Positions 10,626 to 22,022 of a stretch of 64,000 bases of DNA are shown piece after piece. The stretch's first letter is position 1; the number at the start of each line of letters is the position of its first letter. Source of the DNA: Polyporus tsugae (lineage: Eukaryota > Basidiomycota > Agaricomycetes > Polyporales > Polyporaceae); the NCBI GenBank assembly GCA_024305745.1, contig JAHRBS010000010.1, positions 2,425,501 through 2,489,500 on the forward strand, written 5' to 3'. The position numbers and the translations under genes are program-made. The notes beneath the pieces are model-generated. The model was not told the origin of the DNA and did no database searches. It saw only the letters and a list, made by a program, of their open reading frames with translations.

Positions 10626-13042
10626 ATGCGGACGCCGAGAGTGCCTACCTCACGAGTTGTACGTTCGTTCACCGCTACGGGACATGGGAATGGCTAGGCA
10701 AACTAGGGCTTGTTCTGTAGGTGCACAAGCTGCATAGACCACGGTATGGCCCGTTCTGCTTGCACACGTCCATGGACGGGCCCTTACCTGAGGCGAACGG
10801 GCGCGAAGAGTACGTGATCCTTGCAATTCGTGATCGGGACATGCACTGAACGTGGCGCGATTCGTCCGTCGCATGTGTATGACTAGGATCGTTATTAAGA
10901 ACCCCGCGAACGGCGAGCATCTCAGCACGTACGTTCCTTTCCAGTTTGACGCGCATGCGAGTGTAGGCCCGTTTGCTCAACGCAGTCGTATTACGCTAGC
11001 GTTGTGTGCGCGAGCCAGGAGGACGTGGAGAACGCGGTGTTCAGCGCACACGAGATCTTCAAGGCGGGAATCTGGTCACGGACCCCGGCGATACACCGCG
11101 CGACGGTGCTGTCGAACCTCGCGCGAGATCTGGAGGACCGCTTGCCGGACTTTGCGAAGATGGAGACGTTGCAGACGGGGCGGGCAATCCGGGAGATGAA
11201 TGCTCAGGTGCGTCCGTCCGAGAGTATCCATTCGCTCGCGCGACTGCGTGATTGAGTTTTGCGCGTCGTAAAGTAGCTCGGGAGACTACCTGAATGGTTG
11301 TGAGTTTCATTTGTTTACCCCCAATCGGAATTGTTGATCTCACAGCTCTGTTATAGAGACTACTATGCTGCCCTGCTACGAACCCATCGGTCGTTCGTAG
11401 CGCCGACACAGGGTCCGCTGCTAAACTATGTTCAAAGAGTGCCGCTAGGCGTAGTCGCGCAAATTACGGTGGGCTTCGGTATCCCCTCCCCAAACGTGGT
11501 TCTGTGCCCTGACGCAGGCTGGCAGCCATTCAACCACCCCCTCCTCATAGCAGTCAAGAAGATTGCCCCCGCGCTCGCGGCAGGCAACTCCGTCATTGTC
11601 AAGCCAAGCGAGCTCGCACCCATGACCGTGCTCGAATTTGCGGAAATGGCGGTAGGCGCAGGAGGTATGTCCGCCGCCATGTTTCCGAAAAGCGGGCTAG
11701 GTCTCCATCTCATGGCGTAGTCCCTCCCGGGGTCCTACAGGTCCTCCCCGGCTATGGCAGGACGGTAGGCAAGATGCTTGTGTCTGACCCGACGGTGAGG
11801 AAAGTGGACGTGACGGTGAGTTGCCCCACTCTGCACACAGGCAAGAAGGATCACCATTGAAGCGGACATTAGGCAAGCACAGAGGCGGGCAGGGCGATCG
11901 GCAAAATCGTGGGCTCGAACCTCGCGTCGTACACCGCGGAACTGGGCGGGAAGGCCCCCATCGTCGTGTTCGACGACGCGGACGCGCAGTCTGCCGCGAA
12001 CGGGGCGGCGTTTGCGTGCTTCGTCGCCTCGGGCCAGACGTGCGTCTCCGGGACGCGTCTCATTGTGCAGGACAAGATCTACGACGAGTTCATGGACCTC
12101 TTCATGAAGAAGGTCGCGAGCATCACAGACCGAATGGGTAACCGTACGGGCCTTCTTCTTCCTCCTCTCCTCCAGGCGTTTGCCGCACCGCACGTCGCTA
12201 ATTGCTTCTCATGATCTGTCTTAGCTATGAATCCGAAGTCCACGATGGGCACGGTCATTTCGATACGCCAGCTGGAACGTATCGAGGCACTGGTGCAGCG
12301 GGGCGTGGGTACTGTCCTCGCGGGCGGGAAACGCATGACGGGCACGTCCGCGCTGGACGGGTACGAGTTCTCGCAGGGGGCGTTCTTCCCCCCGACGGTA
12401 ATTACGGCCGTGCCCACCGAGGACGATCTCTGGCGTGAAGAGATATTCGGTCCGGTCGTCGTCGTCACGCGCTTTTCCGTGCGTTTTTGTTTCCGCTCTT
12501 AGCGCAGGTTCTGGGTCGAGAACTGACGCGACACTTCACCGCGATATTGTTCGGCTCGCCGCTATAATGTCGGTGGGGTTTTTTTTTGTTCCAGAGCGAT
12601 CGGGAAGGCGTGGAGCTCGCGAATGCGTGCAAGTATGGGCTCGGTGCGGGCATTTGGACGCAGGACCTGTCGAAGGCACACCGGGTCTCCGCAGAGATCG
12701 AGGCTGGCCTCGTGTGGGTCAACACGCACCACCGCAATGACCCCAGCTCGCCATGGTTTGTAACCTCCGTGCTCATTCCGTCGAGAGCATGAGAAGCTGA
12801 CTCGTATGGCGATACGTTAGGGGCGGTATGAAGGAGAGCGGGATCGGCAGGGAGAACGGCGTTGAGGCATTCGAAGCGTGTGCGTTTTCGTCGTTAGTCT
12901 CCAAAGTTCGTGCTAACGCTGACACCACGCTGCAGACACGCAGAGCAAGTCGACGATTGTCAACATTGCCCCCACGGAAGAGACTCAGACTGTCCAAGAC
13001 TGGTTTGCAGAGGACGATAACACTGAAAAGCGATATGGTTGA
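10626..13042 (+). CDS. aldehyde dehydrogenase (NAD(P)+-dependent)
   Basis: Oxidises an aldehyde to the acid with NAD(P)+. It is cut into about ten exons. The chain runs: [11 protein letters not shown] (10626–10658), then [83 protein letters not shown] (the two blocks are separated by a 57-nt intron), [66 protein letters not shown] with the conserved Glu and Gly-Gly-Lys, and the catalytic Cys in [14 protein letters not shown]. The C-terminal half has [50 protein letters not shown] and the end ..[10 protein letters not shown] at 13042. All catalytic blocks are present and in order, so the gene looks intact. Residues around the active site suit the betaine-aldehyde/general ALDH superfamily; the physiological substrate is unknown. 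Confidence 0.92.
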
Positions 13043-13292
13043 CCTTACTCGCTGTCATGTACTTCCTTGCGGCTTGGCGTATACACACTCCACTTACACA
13101 CTGTCCGCGAGCTCTGCCCGTAACGCTTAGACTCAAGTATTAGTCACTCGTGCCAAAGCATCCCGGTATACGCCATCAATAGCCTCAAACATCGCGGAAA
13201 ACAATCATAGTGTACATTCCCAAAATATCCTGTGATGATTATGTTACAATGCCGTAGGGATATAACTCGAGTGTCCGCTGTCCGCTGTGACT

Positions 13293-14244
13293 CTATGCTG
13301 TGGTCTTGACAGCTTCGCGTTGTTCCGGAGTCTGCAAAGGCTGAGTACGAGGGGCATTGGCTTGGGGAGGAGGGCAACTTACCTCGGGGACCTCAACAGG
13401 AGCCTCATCCAGGAAATCTGGTACTTTATTAAGATCGCTCAGGTACGAGGGACCTTCTTCCTCAACCTCCAACTCCAACGCCTCCAGCTCTTTGAGGCCA
13501 TGAATACAACATCCAGGCGAATAGACAAATGAACGTACCAGCCTCCAAATCCGCCTCATCAAGCTCATCAGGGACAGCGTACGAACGGCCCAACGTCTCC
13601 TGGATCTCGTTCGCCTGCTCCAGCAGATCCTCCATGTCGTAATGCACGCTCTGTCCCGCACATTCAGCATCGCACCCCGATCCCGAGCGCGAGCAAGCGA
13701 CGCGACACCCACATCAATCTTGTCGATGTCGATCTTGCCATACTGCTTGCGGAGCTCCTTGTTCGCCTGCTGCATCGCGTCGACGGTCGCCATCGTGTTC
13801 CGCAGGTTCTCGGCCGCGAGCGCGGCGGACTCCATGTTGAACGTCTGCTGCGTCAGCTGCGCGAGCTGCGATTCGTACAGCCGCTTCTGCTTAAGCGTCC
13901 GGAGCGCGCGCTCCTGGATCGCGTTCTGTGGGGGAACCTCGTTGAGGAGATGGGGGTATGGTAGGGGGATGAAGGGAGGAGGGAGGAGACGCACCTTGCC
14001 TGGACCGTTCCGCAACCTGCTCATCTGCTCCTTGTACCGCGCGAGCTCCCCGTCGAGCTTCTTGATCTTGACCTCTATAGAGGCAACTCGGGTGTCCGTC
14101 TACGGGCACGACCCGGCACACATTAGTCCTGCTGCCTGTCGCGTCCGGACGTGTGGCTGAGAAATGACTACCGACCGAAGAGATGGCATCCTGGAGAGTC
14201 GGGCGCGGTTTCTTGCTTGAGGATGAACCAAAGATGCGATTCAT
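13293..14244 (-). CDS. VPS60: ESCRT-III-related protein Vps60/CHMP5
   Basis: Snf7-family protein of late ESCRT-III assembly; Vps60/CHMP5 binds Vta1/LIP5 and stimulates Vps4. It starts MNRIFGSSSSKKPRPTLQDA at 14244, the family's N-terminal signature, followed by an intron, then ASIEVKIKKLDGELARYKEQ and the basic helix core NAIQERALRTLKQKRLYESQ, FNMESAALAAENLRNTMATV, QYGKIDIDKID, then MEDLLEQANEIQETLGRSY, ELEALELEVEEEGPSYL and VPDFLDEAPVEVPE. The last intron (donor after the VPE codons, about 13342–13382) splices to a short exon coding QTPEQREAVKTTA with stop at 13293. The family order is complete. It lies tail to tail with the aldehyde dehydrogenase gene. Confidence 0.93.
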
Positions 14245-14470
14245 GATGTCAAAGTAAAACTAATACGCAAGGTGGTTGTCGGGAAAGCAGTCGAGGGCAG
14301 CGCGCAGCAATGGTGGTGGTATGTGAAGTGGTGATTGAGCGCCTATACCAGGCCACAGGTGTTCATCCAAATTAGGCAGGCTCAGTGGTTGGGCAGGGTA
14401 AAGGCAGTTTATTGGCGACTTGCAGTTCGACTTAGGTTGCTCCATAAATTAGCAAAATGGATCGTATACA

Positions 14471-16049
14471 TCAGGTTGACCAGTGCAACCCCGTTAAACC
14501 ACCAGGAACGATGGATTTCCAAGGCCTCTCGTTCCCCCTTCCATCCCCCCTGCTGACGATGCATCCGTTCTCCGAAGCTGCAAGGAACACCTCTTGTAGG
14601 ATGAGCGTGCCTTCATCCGCTTGCCCCTCTTCGCTTGACGGTAGGGCGGCGTGTAGGTGATCGATAGATGTTGTAGCGAACGTCAGACTTCGTGACGCGT
14701 CCGATCGCTTCCTCACGTCGCTGAGCACGTCTGACTGGACATTGGGAGGTAGAACGAAGAACTACAAGGTAGGGTTTTCATGAGACAATGAGACAACGAG
14801 GCTAATAATTGAACGCACCTGTACGAAAGACCCCTCCGCGGGGGCAACATCAGTATCGAGAGCTATCGAACCACGAGACGGGTCCCCCGACATGACGCTG
14901 AAGAGCTGGGATAGCTGCACAGACGTCAAGTGCCCAATACCATGGGACGGTGTTGGCTCAAACATACCTCAAATGCGCCATTCCGTCGAATCAGTGTTCC
15001 AACATACACTTGCAGCTCTTTCGGGATGTTTTCGCTCGCAAAAGACGGGGAGGTCGGGTGGTTCTGAAGCGCGTGGAGAAGGATGCGGGACGGGTTTGCA
15101 CCATCTAGGGCGTTCACCAGATTGCCTTCTGTGCTACATATCAGGGCGATGTGAGATGCATGGCTCATACATCCCGAAACCTGAACACCTACCTCGTCAC
15201 TATCATTGGGCTAGTGACTGCCTCTAGTCCAGGAAAGTCTATATGTACACTGGGTGGGGTTGGAGAGGACAGGCAGACCCCTACTGCGCCGTCGGAGTAT
15301 ATTGCGTCGTTGTGGAACAACGTGTACGGTCTCCCCGTTATGAAGGGCGTCGATGTACCGATGAAACCTAACTTTCAGAAAGACGAGATGAGGTCTAGGC
15401 CTCCTTTCTTCTTTCGTAGCCTACGGCTAATTCTCACCCACCTTTGTCGCATTGGCGTATCTGGTTAGAGCGCTGCTCAGACCTTCCGGTGCCCCATCGC
15501 TGAGATACAAGACGCTGTTCACCGATTCGGGGCTGTTTCGGCAAGCAAGGTCATCAGTACAGAACCGGGGTTAACGAGTAGTAGTTGTGCTCACTCCACC
15601 GACCGGAGGGCGGAAGGGACCTCATGGTTCCCGTTGGAATCGGCGAGTGCATTCTGCCAGTCAATGTCTCGGCTGTAATCCTTTAGGTCGGGTTGCTCCT
15701 GATTTTGATGGGCAGCATGCCACCGTCCTACCTGCACGGCTTTCCTTCCAGGTATTGTACTTCGAAAGAAGGTTGTATGCTTGTCGTCAAAGGATGCGAG
15801 GGACACTGAGGTGCGCTGCTGCCAGAACGGGCGTGCGGAAGGTATAGGGGCGGACAGACATCCGATAGAGTTGTTCGAAAGCGACTGGACAGACGAGACA
15901 AGTTGCGTGAGATCGGACGGATCCGTGTGTTGCGAGACAGAGATGGTGTACAGGAGCGGATGAGCGGAGAGCCTGGGGCGTAGCTGGGGGATGCGGGCGA
16001 GCAGTTCGGTGGTTTTGCGAGAGATTAGAGTGCTCGTGTGCAAAGCCAT
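14471..16049 (-). CDS. FIST-domain-like protein (FBXO22-related)
   Basis: Multi-exon gene read from MALHTSTLISRKTTELLARI at 16049 to ..VPGGLTGLHWST at 14471. Blocks in order: HPLLYTISVSQHTDPSDLTQ, SLASFDDKHTTFFRSTIPGR, LVNALDGANPSRILLHALQN, RRNGAFE, then a C-terminal block with SIDHLHAALPSSEEGQADEG, LQEVFLAASENGCIVSRGDG and GRGNERPWKSIVPG. The arrangement of a first half with Ser/Thr-rich small domain, an exposed DGA segment and a late segment around 'GNERPWKS' resembles proteins with FIST N/C sensory domains such as FBXO22, without an obvious F-box. I consider this likely but not proven. The upstream Met at 16092 is in another frame and was not used. Cellular role unknown. Confidence 0.6.
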
Positions 16050-16445
16050 ATGAACCAGTCCACCTTGGTTGGTAAATCGAGGAGAAAGCCAAGTTCCGGT
16101 CGATTAGTGTACTCGGCTGAGAGCCTGTGACCGTCCTTTAGCAACATCAAACAAGGATTCGAAACTTACGACGTACTATGTAGCTTATTACAAACACCAC
16201 GGATTAATCCCGTTGCAAGTGAAGATCGCGAAGCCGTGACGCGCTCTTCACTTGAAGGTGATGAGGTGGCGCGTGACATTCAGCACGTGCATCGTTACGG
16301 ACCGCGTCACGAACAGTCTCTACACGCGGCCGCCTCGCAAAGTTTTCCTGCTCATCCGGTACCAAAATGAGGATGCTACAACAATTGGTGGTATACTATC
16401 CAAATCCAACAGATACTCCAAGCATCATTGATCGCCGCCGCCTTC
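16050..16445. other. intergenic region
   Basis: About 400 bp between two minus-strand genes. Probably carries the FIST-like gene promoter and the 3' end of the oxygenase gene. No element recognised. Confidence 0.4.
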
Positions 16446-17862
16446 TTACATGTATGTTGCATTCAGCCTTCCCACGATGTATTCTTCGGTCGTCACAGGC
16501 GGGTACCTGGGCTCCCCACCAGGGACCAGGCATGTAGGAAGGCACGCAATCTCAGCACCTTGGTTTGGATTGCAGAAGAACGCGATTGACTGCCGTGCAG
16601 AACTAACTCCCTCCGTATTGCTGGTCGCTTGCATCGGAGGCGCGACAACACGGTGAAGCGTCGACCGAAGGACGTCGTTACTCCAACGCGATAAAAGGTC
16701 TCCAGCGTTGACCACGATAGTGCCGGGCTGTGGACGCCTTTGATCAGATAGACTCGTAGCATGCAAGAGAAAGCAAGGCTCACGATGGGTGTGGCTGGTT
16801 GATATTGGCCGGTGTGTGGGTTCTGGACTTCCAGACCGCCAACCTGAAGCAACCGTATTGATGAGCATGCTACGAGCGCGATATTGGGAGGAACGCACCG
16901 AATCTTGGAAGAGGAGCGTCAAGGTGCCATAGTCCGAGTGCGCCCCAGCGCGAGCTTGTCCATCCCCACGCAGGAGCTCCGTCTTGATAGGAGGATACGA
17001 TAGCAGTCGAAGGTTGTGATACTGCTCATGGATCTTGCTGTCAAAGAACGACTCTTCTAGGCGTAACCCGAGAGCGATAGAGCGCATCACGAGGACATGT
17101 AGATCATGGCAGGTCTGGAAAAAACTGATCATCGTCCGCTTGAACCCTGGGGCGTCCTGCTCCTCTGGCCAGTAGTTGCGGTAGGTCTTGTCCCAGTCCC
17201 GGCCGATCTCTATGGATTCCTTGTAGTCTGGAGCCTTGTCGCGAAGCTGCTTGATCTCTTCTGCGTCCGCGGACTGCGTGACGCGCTCTCGGCCGACTTG
17301 GACGAAGCCACGGTTCGCGCGGGGGTCGCGCCATGCCAGTGCAGTCTTCTTCTCGTTTGGCAAATCGAAGAATGATGCACTCTTCGGAAGTGGATTATAT
17401 ATCTCCACCTACACATACTGCTAAAAGGAGAAGGGGCTATGCGCACCTTTTGAAACACTTGCTTAACCGTCTCCTGGGGTATGCCGTGGTTGCTGAGATA
17501 GATGAACCCGACGTCTGTGAAACCTCGCACGACTTCTTGTGCAGTCTGCTCCTTCTCTGTAGCATTGGATGCGTTGCGGTACTTGCTAAAGTCGACGATA
17601 GGGATTCGGAAGGCATCCTACGGTTCATTTGATCGTGATGCGAAGTGGATGATACCCATTGTATGATGCTCACCTCAGCGACCGTTGCGAATGTGGCCTT
17701 TTTACTCTGCGCGGCGCGTCTTGTGCGTGACACTGCTCCAACTCTAGATACTGAGAACATACGCCGCATGGTGGGCTGCACCGAGTGACAAAAGGATGGG
17801 GTAGAGAGCATTGGGTTAATGGAGGCCAGGGTTCTTGAGGAGCGGTAACAGTAGCGAGTCAA
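16446..17862 (-). CDS. 2-oxoglutarate/Fe(II)-dependent oxygenase (IPNS-like)
   Basis: Non-haem iron oxygenase of the isopenicillin-N-synthase-like family. The N-terminal DIOX_N-type region reads IPIVDFSKYRNASNA and GFTDVGFIYLSNHGIPQETV. The body reads LPNEKKTALAWRDPRANRGF, YWPEEQDAPGFKRTMISFF and LRLEESFFDSKIH. The iron triad is in AHSDYGTLTLLFQD (His-x-Asp) and STLHRVVAP (distal His), and the 2-oxoglutarate-binding Arg-x-Ser is in ARQSIAFFCNPN. The protein ends RLNATYM. At least four introns interrupt it. The long first exon (starting 17862) is rich in Arg/Ser and may be a targeting peptide; an alternative Met lies about 30 codons in (MRRMFSVSRVGAVSR). Function in the cell is open: this family includes enzymes for secondary metabolism, hormone and ethylene synthesis. 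No biosynthetic cluster surrounds it. Confidence 0.87.
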
Positions 17863-18553
17863 AGACAGGAGTGTCCAGGAAAAGGGGGCGTTGATAGAGG
17901 GGATGAACGCTTCAGCTTCACCGGAACTTATCAGACGAGTTGGACGATAGGGACGCTAACTTTTGATAGGTAGGCATATGTACGTACCGACGTGAATGGG
18001 TATCGATTTCCGCGGGCCGTGTTATCAATTATGAGTGGGCGCTTAGATATACTCCGCATCTCAGCGCTAAGCGAGACGCTGGGCTCCCACTCTCCGAGAC
18101 TCTCTCCTGCTCAATTAATGCTCCTGCTTGTAACTCACACCTGGGCTATGTCAGAGTGAAGCTACCTTGCTCCGTTACTTTTTGGAATGAGGTGAGCTTT
18201 ATTAGTTTTCTTGAAGGAAATGTCAGTTATAGACTGATTCAGACTGTAACGTTCCCATGGCCAATCCATATCGAGACAGCTTCTTAGTAGTCTCATAGGG
18301 CCAAGACCGTCCGCGTTCAAGTCGGTCGGTCACGTTCGAACCTTATAAGAGCGGCGATACCTCCTCTTGCCCTGAGACCACCCGGGCCTACTACTACCCT
18401 GGTTACTCTTACTCTCCCTCTTTCGCCCAGCATCCTCCTTCCTCGTGGTCCTCACCCATAATCGTCGAAACAACTGGGTTGGGTCTCTGGATCTCTGCCC
18501 ATCGCAACGGCTCAACGTTCAACGACGGCACCAAATCTCTCAGTGGTCAGACA
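17863..18553. other. divergent promoter region
   Basis: About 690 bp between the oxygenase gene (-) and the first gene of the tandem array (+). Pyrimidine-rich stretches lie just before the + strand start (about 18355–18480), as is common in fungal promoters. No conserved coding frame seen. Confidence 0.45.
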
Positions 18554-19752
18554 ATGAACTCTCCCCCACCGGCCTATGGGACCACGGTCCATGAGCACCA
18601 TATGTCAGTCCATGTACGCGTCAATGCTGCATTCTTCTCACTGACAAGACCCTCCCAGCTACGAGCACACGCCGTTGAATGGGACCAGGAAGACTACCAG
18701 GCCTAGCCGCAGCATTTGTGCCTGCCTCACGAGGACGTTTGTGCTCCTCACGTTCGTCTATCTCGCCGCCCTTCTCGCCGCCCAGAACTTCGGTCTCGTC
18801 CCGCTCTTGACGGACGACATCCCGCTCGAGGAGAAGAACGCCGTCCGGCGCGAGTGGCGCCGCGAGCAACAGGCCCACGGGCGCGAGGAAGCGAAGTGGG
18901 ACAACGAGCGTGCGGCGCACCTCAAGGACATGCACACCTGGCAGCACGAACTGGAGGCTCTCTACCAGAAGCGCGAGCACTGGATGCGCGATGTCCAGGC
19001 CGAGCGTGCGAAGTGGGCCGCTGAGCGTCGGGAGGAGGACCTTCATCGGAAGGAGATCGAGCGCAAGCGGCAGGGCGTGCATTGGTCCGAGGCAAAGGGG
19101 AACGGTAATTGCGCCGCATACGGCACTCGGTCGTACAGCGCGCATCTTTTGGACATCCCGGGGGACCTGAACTGGTACGAGGTCTGCGCGGACATGCCGA
19201 ACAAGTTCCACAGCCGCTGGGTGGACAAGCCGGCCGATTGCCAGAGCAATGTGAGTTCATGGAAACGTATTTATGCGAAGGCGAAGGCTGACCGCCGTTA
19301 TGTTAGCTGAGCGGTGTCTGGGCCACATGGTTCGTCGATTTCGATGAGCCTCAGTGCGTCACTTACTGGGGCAGGCTTCGTGACTTGGTAAGTTCCCCAA
19401 TTGCGATATTTGAAGTGTGCTGATGTTTCATTTCAACCTGTAGGGCTGCAGTCCAGGTCAGTCGGGCAAGCGGGTGCGTATTTAGGCATGGGAAGTGAAC
19501 AGACCCTAACATCACATTTTTACCAGCGACTCGAGGCTCGTCTTATGAATCTCCGCGGGGGGGGTGACTGGGACGCGATGTGCCGTACTACCCCCGCTAA
19601 CATCAACGGCTTGCACTTCGCTCATCCAACTATTTGTGAAGACAGGGTATGTTGCCCCCTCCGATGCAGCATTTCACGATCCCAGGTTTGATGCGCGTTT
19701 ATAGGATGGCAGGACTGGAATCTGGGACGTCCCCGATGGGACCTGCTTCTAA
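18554..19752 (+). CDS. tandem-array copy A: PPxY type II membrane protein with Cys-rich C domain
   Basis: Uncharacterised protein. Exon 1 (18554–18603) codes MNSPPPAYGTTVHEHH, containing a PPAY (PPxY) motif. Exon 2 (18659–19251) gives one hydrophobic segment (FVLLTFVYLAALLAAQNFGL), then about 100 residues of heptad-like charged sequence (EKNAVRREWRREQQAHGREE, LHRKEIERKRQG), then the start of the C domain: CAAYGTRSYSAHLLDIPGDL, EVCADMPNKF, ADCQSN. Further exons add VWATWFVDFDEPQCVTYWG, GCSPGQSGK, DWDAMCRTTPANINGLHF, TICED and the last exon GIWDVPDGTCF, stop 19752. Eight Cys are regularly placed in the C domain. The basic residues before the membrane segment and none after it favour N-in, C-out topology (inference). 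Most diverged of the three copies. Confidence 0.8.
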
Positions 19753-20254
19753 GAGAGTGGTATCTTCTGTTCGCTATTCCCGCCTCCGAGTCACGACTTC
19801 CTCGGCATGATCTTGACGAATTAGAACGACCCGCATTGACGATTTCTATCATGGAGTTCAAGTTAGGAGTGACAGGTTAGTTCGTACCTCAAGGTTCAGA
19901 TCAACAAGGACTTTGGATGTGGCTGTTGTGTCTATAAGTATATATACCGTGTGGTCATACATCGTGCGATGTCATGGCTACGCCCCAGATTCAGCGTCCG
20001 TATTTGAAACGCGTCTTTTCATCGGCAGGGACCGAGTGCGTGCATATTTGAGTTCATATTACCCGTGCTACCACAGCACCACCCCCGGGGGCCTCTCCCA
20101 CCCAAGTCTTCCTTCCTGTTCCACCCAAACCTACACGGTACACAACGTTGGTTCTGGTAACTGCTGCAGTTGTCTACTCAAAGAACTGAACTGGCACTCG
20201 TAGTACAGGTTTGACCCGAGGCGAACCAAATCAATCGCGAGCTGAAGCAGGTCG
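19753..20254. other. spacer between array copies A and B
   Basis: About 500 bp. It contains a TATA-like run (TATAAGTATATATA, near 19933) and, from about 20020, sequence that recurs upstream of copy C. No gene seen. Confidence 0.5.
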
Positions 20255-21600
20255 ATGCCTCGAAGTACCAGCAACTACGGTTCCCCACCCCCGTCCTATA
20301 GGGCTACCGCGCCATACACGGCTTATGGCACCTTAGGCTCCGCGTAGGTACCTCCAAGCCACCCTCAAATGATAGTCCTAGGCAAACCTACACCCGCAGC
20401 TACTGTAATGATTACCCCAATGACCCGGCCGCCACCGAGACTTCGTCACTCTGGAGCGGCACCACCTACCCTCGTCGCTCGTCTCGCAGGATCCCGCTGA
20501 TTCTGTGCGGAATTGTCGCCCTCTTGCTCACGGTCGTCCTCGCTCAGAACACAGGCCTTTGGTCGACGCTTGCCGACGATATACCGCCATCCGAGAAGGC
20601 TGCTATTCGGAGGAGTTGGCGCGTGGAGAAGAATATGTGGGCGATGGAGAAGGGGCAATGGGCGGTGGAGCAGGCGAAGCACCAGGAGGAGGTGGCGATG
20701 TGGGAACGTGAGCGGAAGGAGCGCCAGGAGGAGCGCGATGCGTTCGAGAGGGAGAAGGAGGAGTGGGCACGGCAGCGCCGGGAGGAGAAGCACAGAAAGG
20801 AGATTGAATGGAGGCGGCGTGGCGCGTACTGGTCTGAACCCTGGCCTGGGAGCTCGCAGTGCCATGGGTACGGGACGCGGCCGTACAGTGCGAACTTGCT
20901 CAACTTGCCAGGGGATGCTAGCTGGAGGGAGGCGTGCATGGATATGCCTATTAGGATCAACGGTCAGTGGATGGATGGCCCAGATAAATGTGAGCAGGAT
21001 GTGAGTATTCTTGTGAGGTTGAGGTGACGGACAACGACTGACTGCATTGCGAGTGCAGAAACACAATACCTGGGGAACGTGGTTCGTCAAGGTCGGCGAG
21101 TCCCAGTGCATCACTTACTGGGATACTGTCCGTGACATGGTGAGTGTTCGTTTAGTGAATTTCGCGCATGTCATCACCAAACAGATGTATTTTTGTGGTT
21201 TGTAGGGATGTAGCCCTGGCCAAACGGGAATGCGGGTACGTATCTATCCACAAATGGATCAGTTCCAAGTTTCAATTGCTGATGTGAAACTACTCAGAGA
21301 TATGAGGCTCGTCTCATGAATTTGCGCCATGGGGACGACTGGGACCTGATGTGTCGGACTACGCCCGCGACTATCAGTGGCGTACACTTCGACTCCCCTA
21401 CGTCCTGCGAAGACAAAGTGAGTGAATGGGGACAACTTTGTCCTACTTTCGACGTGCTCACGGCGCCTTACAGAATGGTAGAATGGGTACCTGGGACGTC
21501 CCCAACGGATGGTGTTGATTCAGATACGATGTTGCCAACTGCAGGATCCTTTTCATAACCTTCCAGTCGATGACAATTGGCATGATGGACGGATCTCGAA
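20020..21600 (+). repeat. tandem duplication unit 1 (copy B and flanks)
   Basis: The segment beginning near 20020 (TCGGCAGGGACCGAG) reappears from about 21773 with the same order of blocks (TTTGAGTTCATATTAC, GTTCCACCCAAAC, CGAGCTGAAGCA). The ATGs of copies B and C are 1768 bp apart. Similarity includes the 5' flank, exons, introns and the 3' flank (GGACCTAGAAGT). Confidence 0.85.
20255..21518 (+). CDS. tandem-array copy B: PPxY type II membrane protein with Cys-rich C domain
   Basis: Paralogue of copies A and C. Exon 1 codes MPRSTSNYGSPPPSYRATAP (PPSY, a PPxY motif) and ends in GGCTCCGC before a GTAGGT donor. The second exon gives YCNDYPNDPAATETSSLW, the membrane segment IPLILCGIVALLLTVVLAQN, a Glu/Arg-rich coiled coil (VAMWERERKERQEERDAFER, REKEEWARQRREEKHRKEIE) and the C domain with YGTRPYSANLLNLPGD, EACMDMPIRINGQW, KCEQD. 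Later exons: NTWGTWFVKVGESQCITYW, GCSPGQTGMR, DDWDLMCRTTPATISGVHF, SCEDK and the terminal exon GTWDVPNGWC with stop at 21518. Introns are 50–70 nt GT–AG and sit at the same places as in copy C. Intact as far as can be read. Function unknown; predicted single-pass with short cytosolic tail. Confidence 0.8.
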
Positions 21601-22022
21601 AGCAAGTCTGGTAGCAGTCATCTTGGACCTAGAAGTGTAAAGAATGCTGTGATGCTAGACATGAAGTGAAGAATGCATTGGCCGAACCCAGACTGTCCCG
21701 TCGAATCTCCAGGCTCGGTGGACGTTCGAACGTTGCTCTTCACCTGCTCTTCACCATGCATCGCAGTTCCCTTTCATCGGCAGGGACCGAGCGCGCATAT
21801 TTGAGTTCATATTACTCGTGCTACCGCAGCACCACCTAGCAAGTCCCCCGGGAGCTTCTCCCCCCCAAGTCCTCCTCCCTGTTCCACCCAAACGTACACG
21901 GTACACAAGGTTGGTTCTAGTGACTGCTGCAGTCGCCCACGCATGTATCTCAGAGGATCGAACTGACACGCATACAAGTTTAACCCGAGGCAAACCAAAC
22001 CAATCGCGAGCTGAAGCAACCG
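21519..22022. other. spacer between array copies B and C
   Basis: About 500 bp, containing the 3' flank of copy B and, from about 21773, the duplicated 5' flank of copy C. No gene seen. Confidence 0.5.

Noticed and set aside
11450..11540. Apparent extra sequence between VVAQIT and PFNHP in the aldehyde dehydrogenase
   Set aside because: A 57-nt in-frame intron with GT and AG ends and a CTGAC branch-like site explains it.
18621..19211. 196-codon minus strand open frame rich in Leu/Arg
   Set aside because: Antisense shadow of copy A; the sense strand has the conserved family sequence and correct splice sites.
20446..21114. 222-codon minus strand frame, and a similar one at 22084–22971
   Set aside because: Antisense shadows of copies B and C; their similarity to each other comes from the duplication, not from a second gene family.
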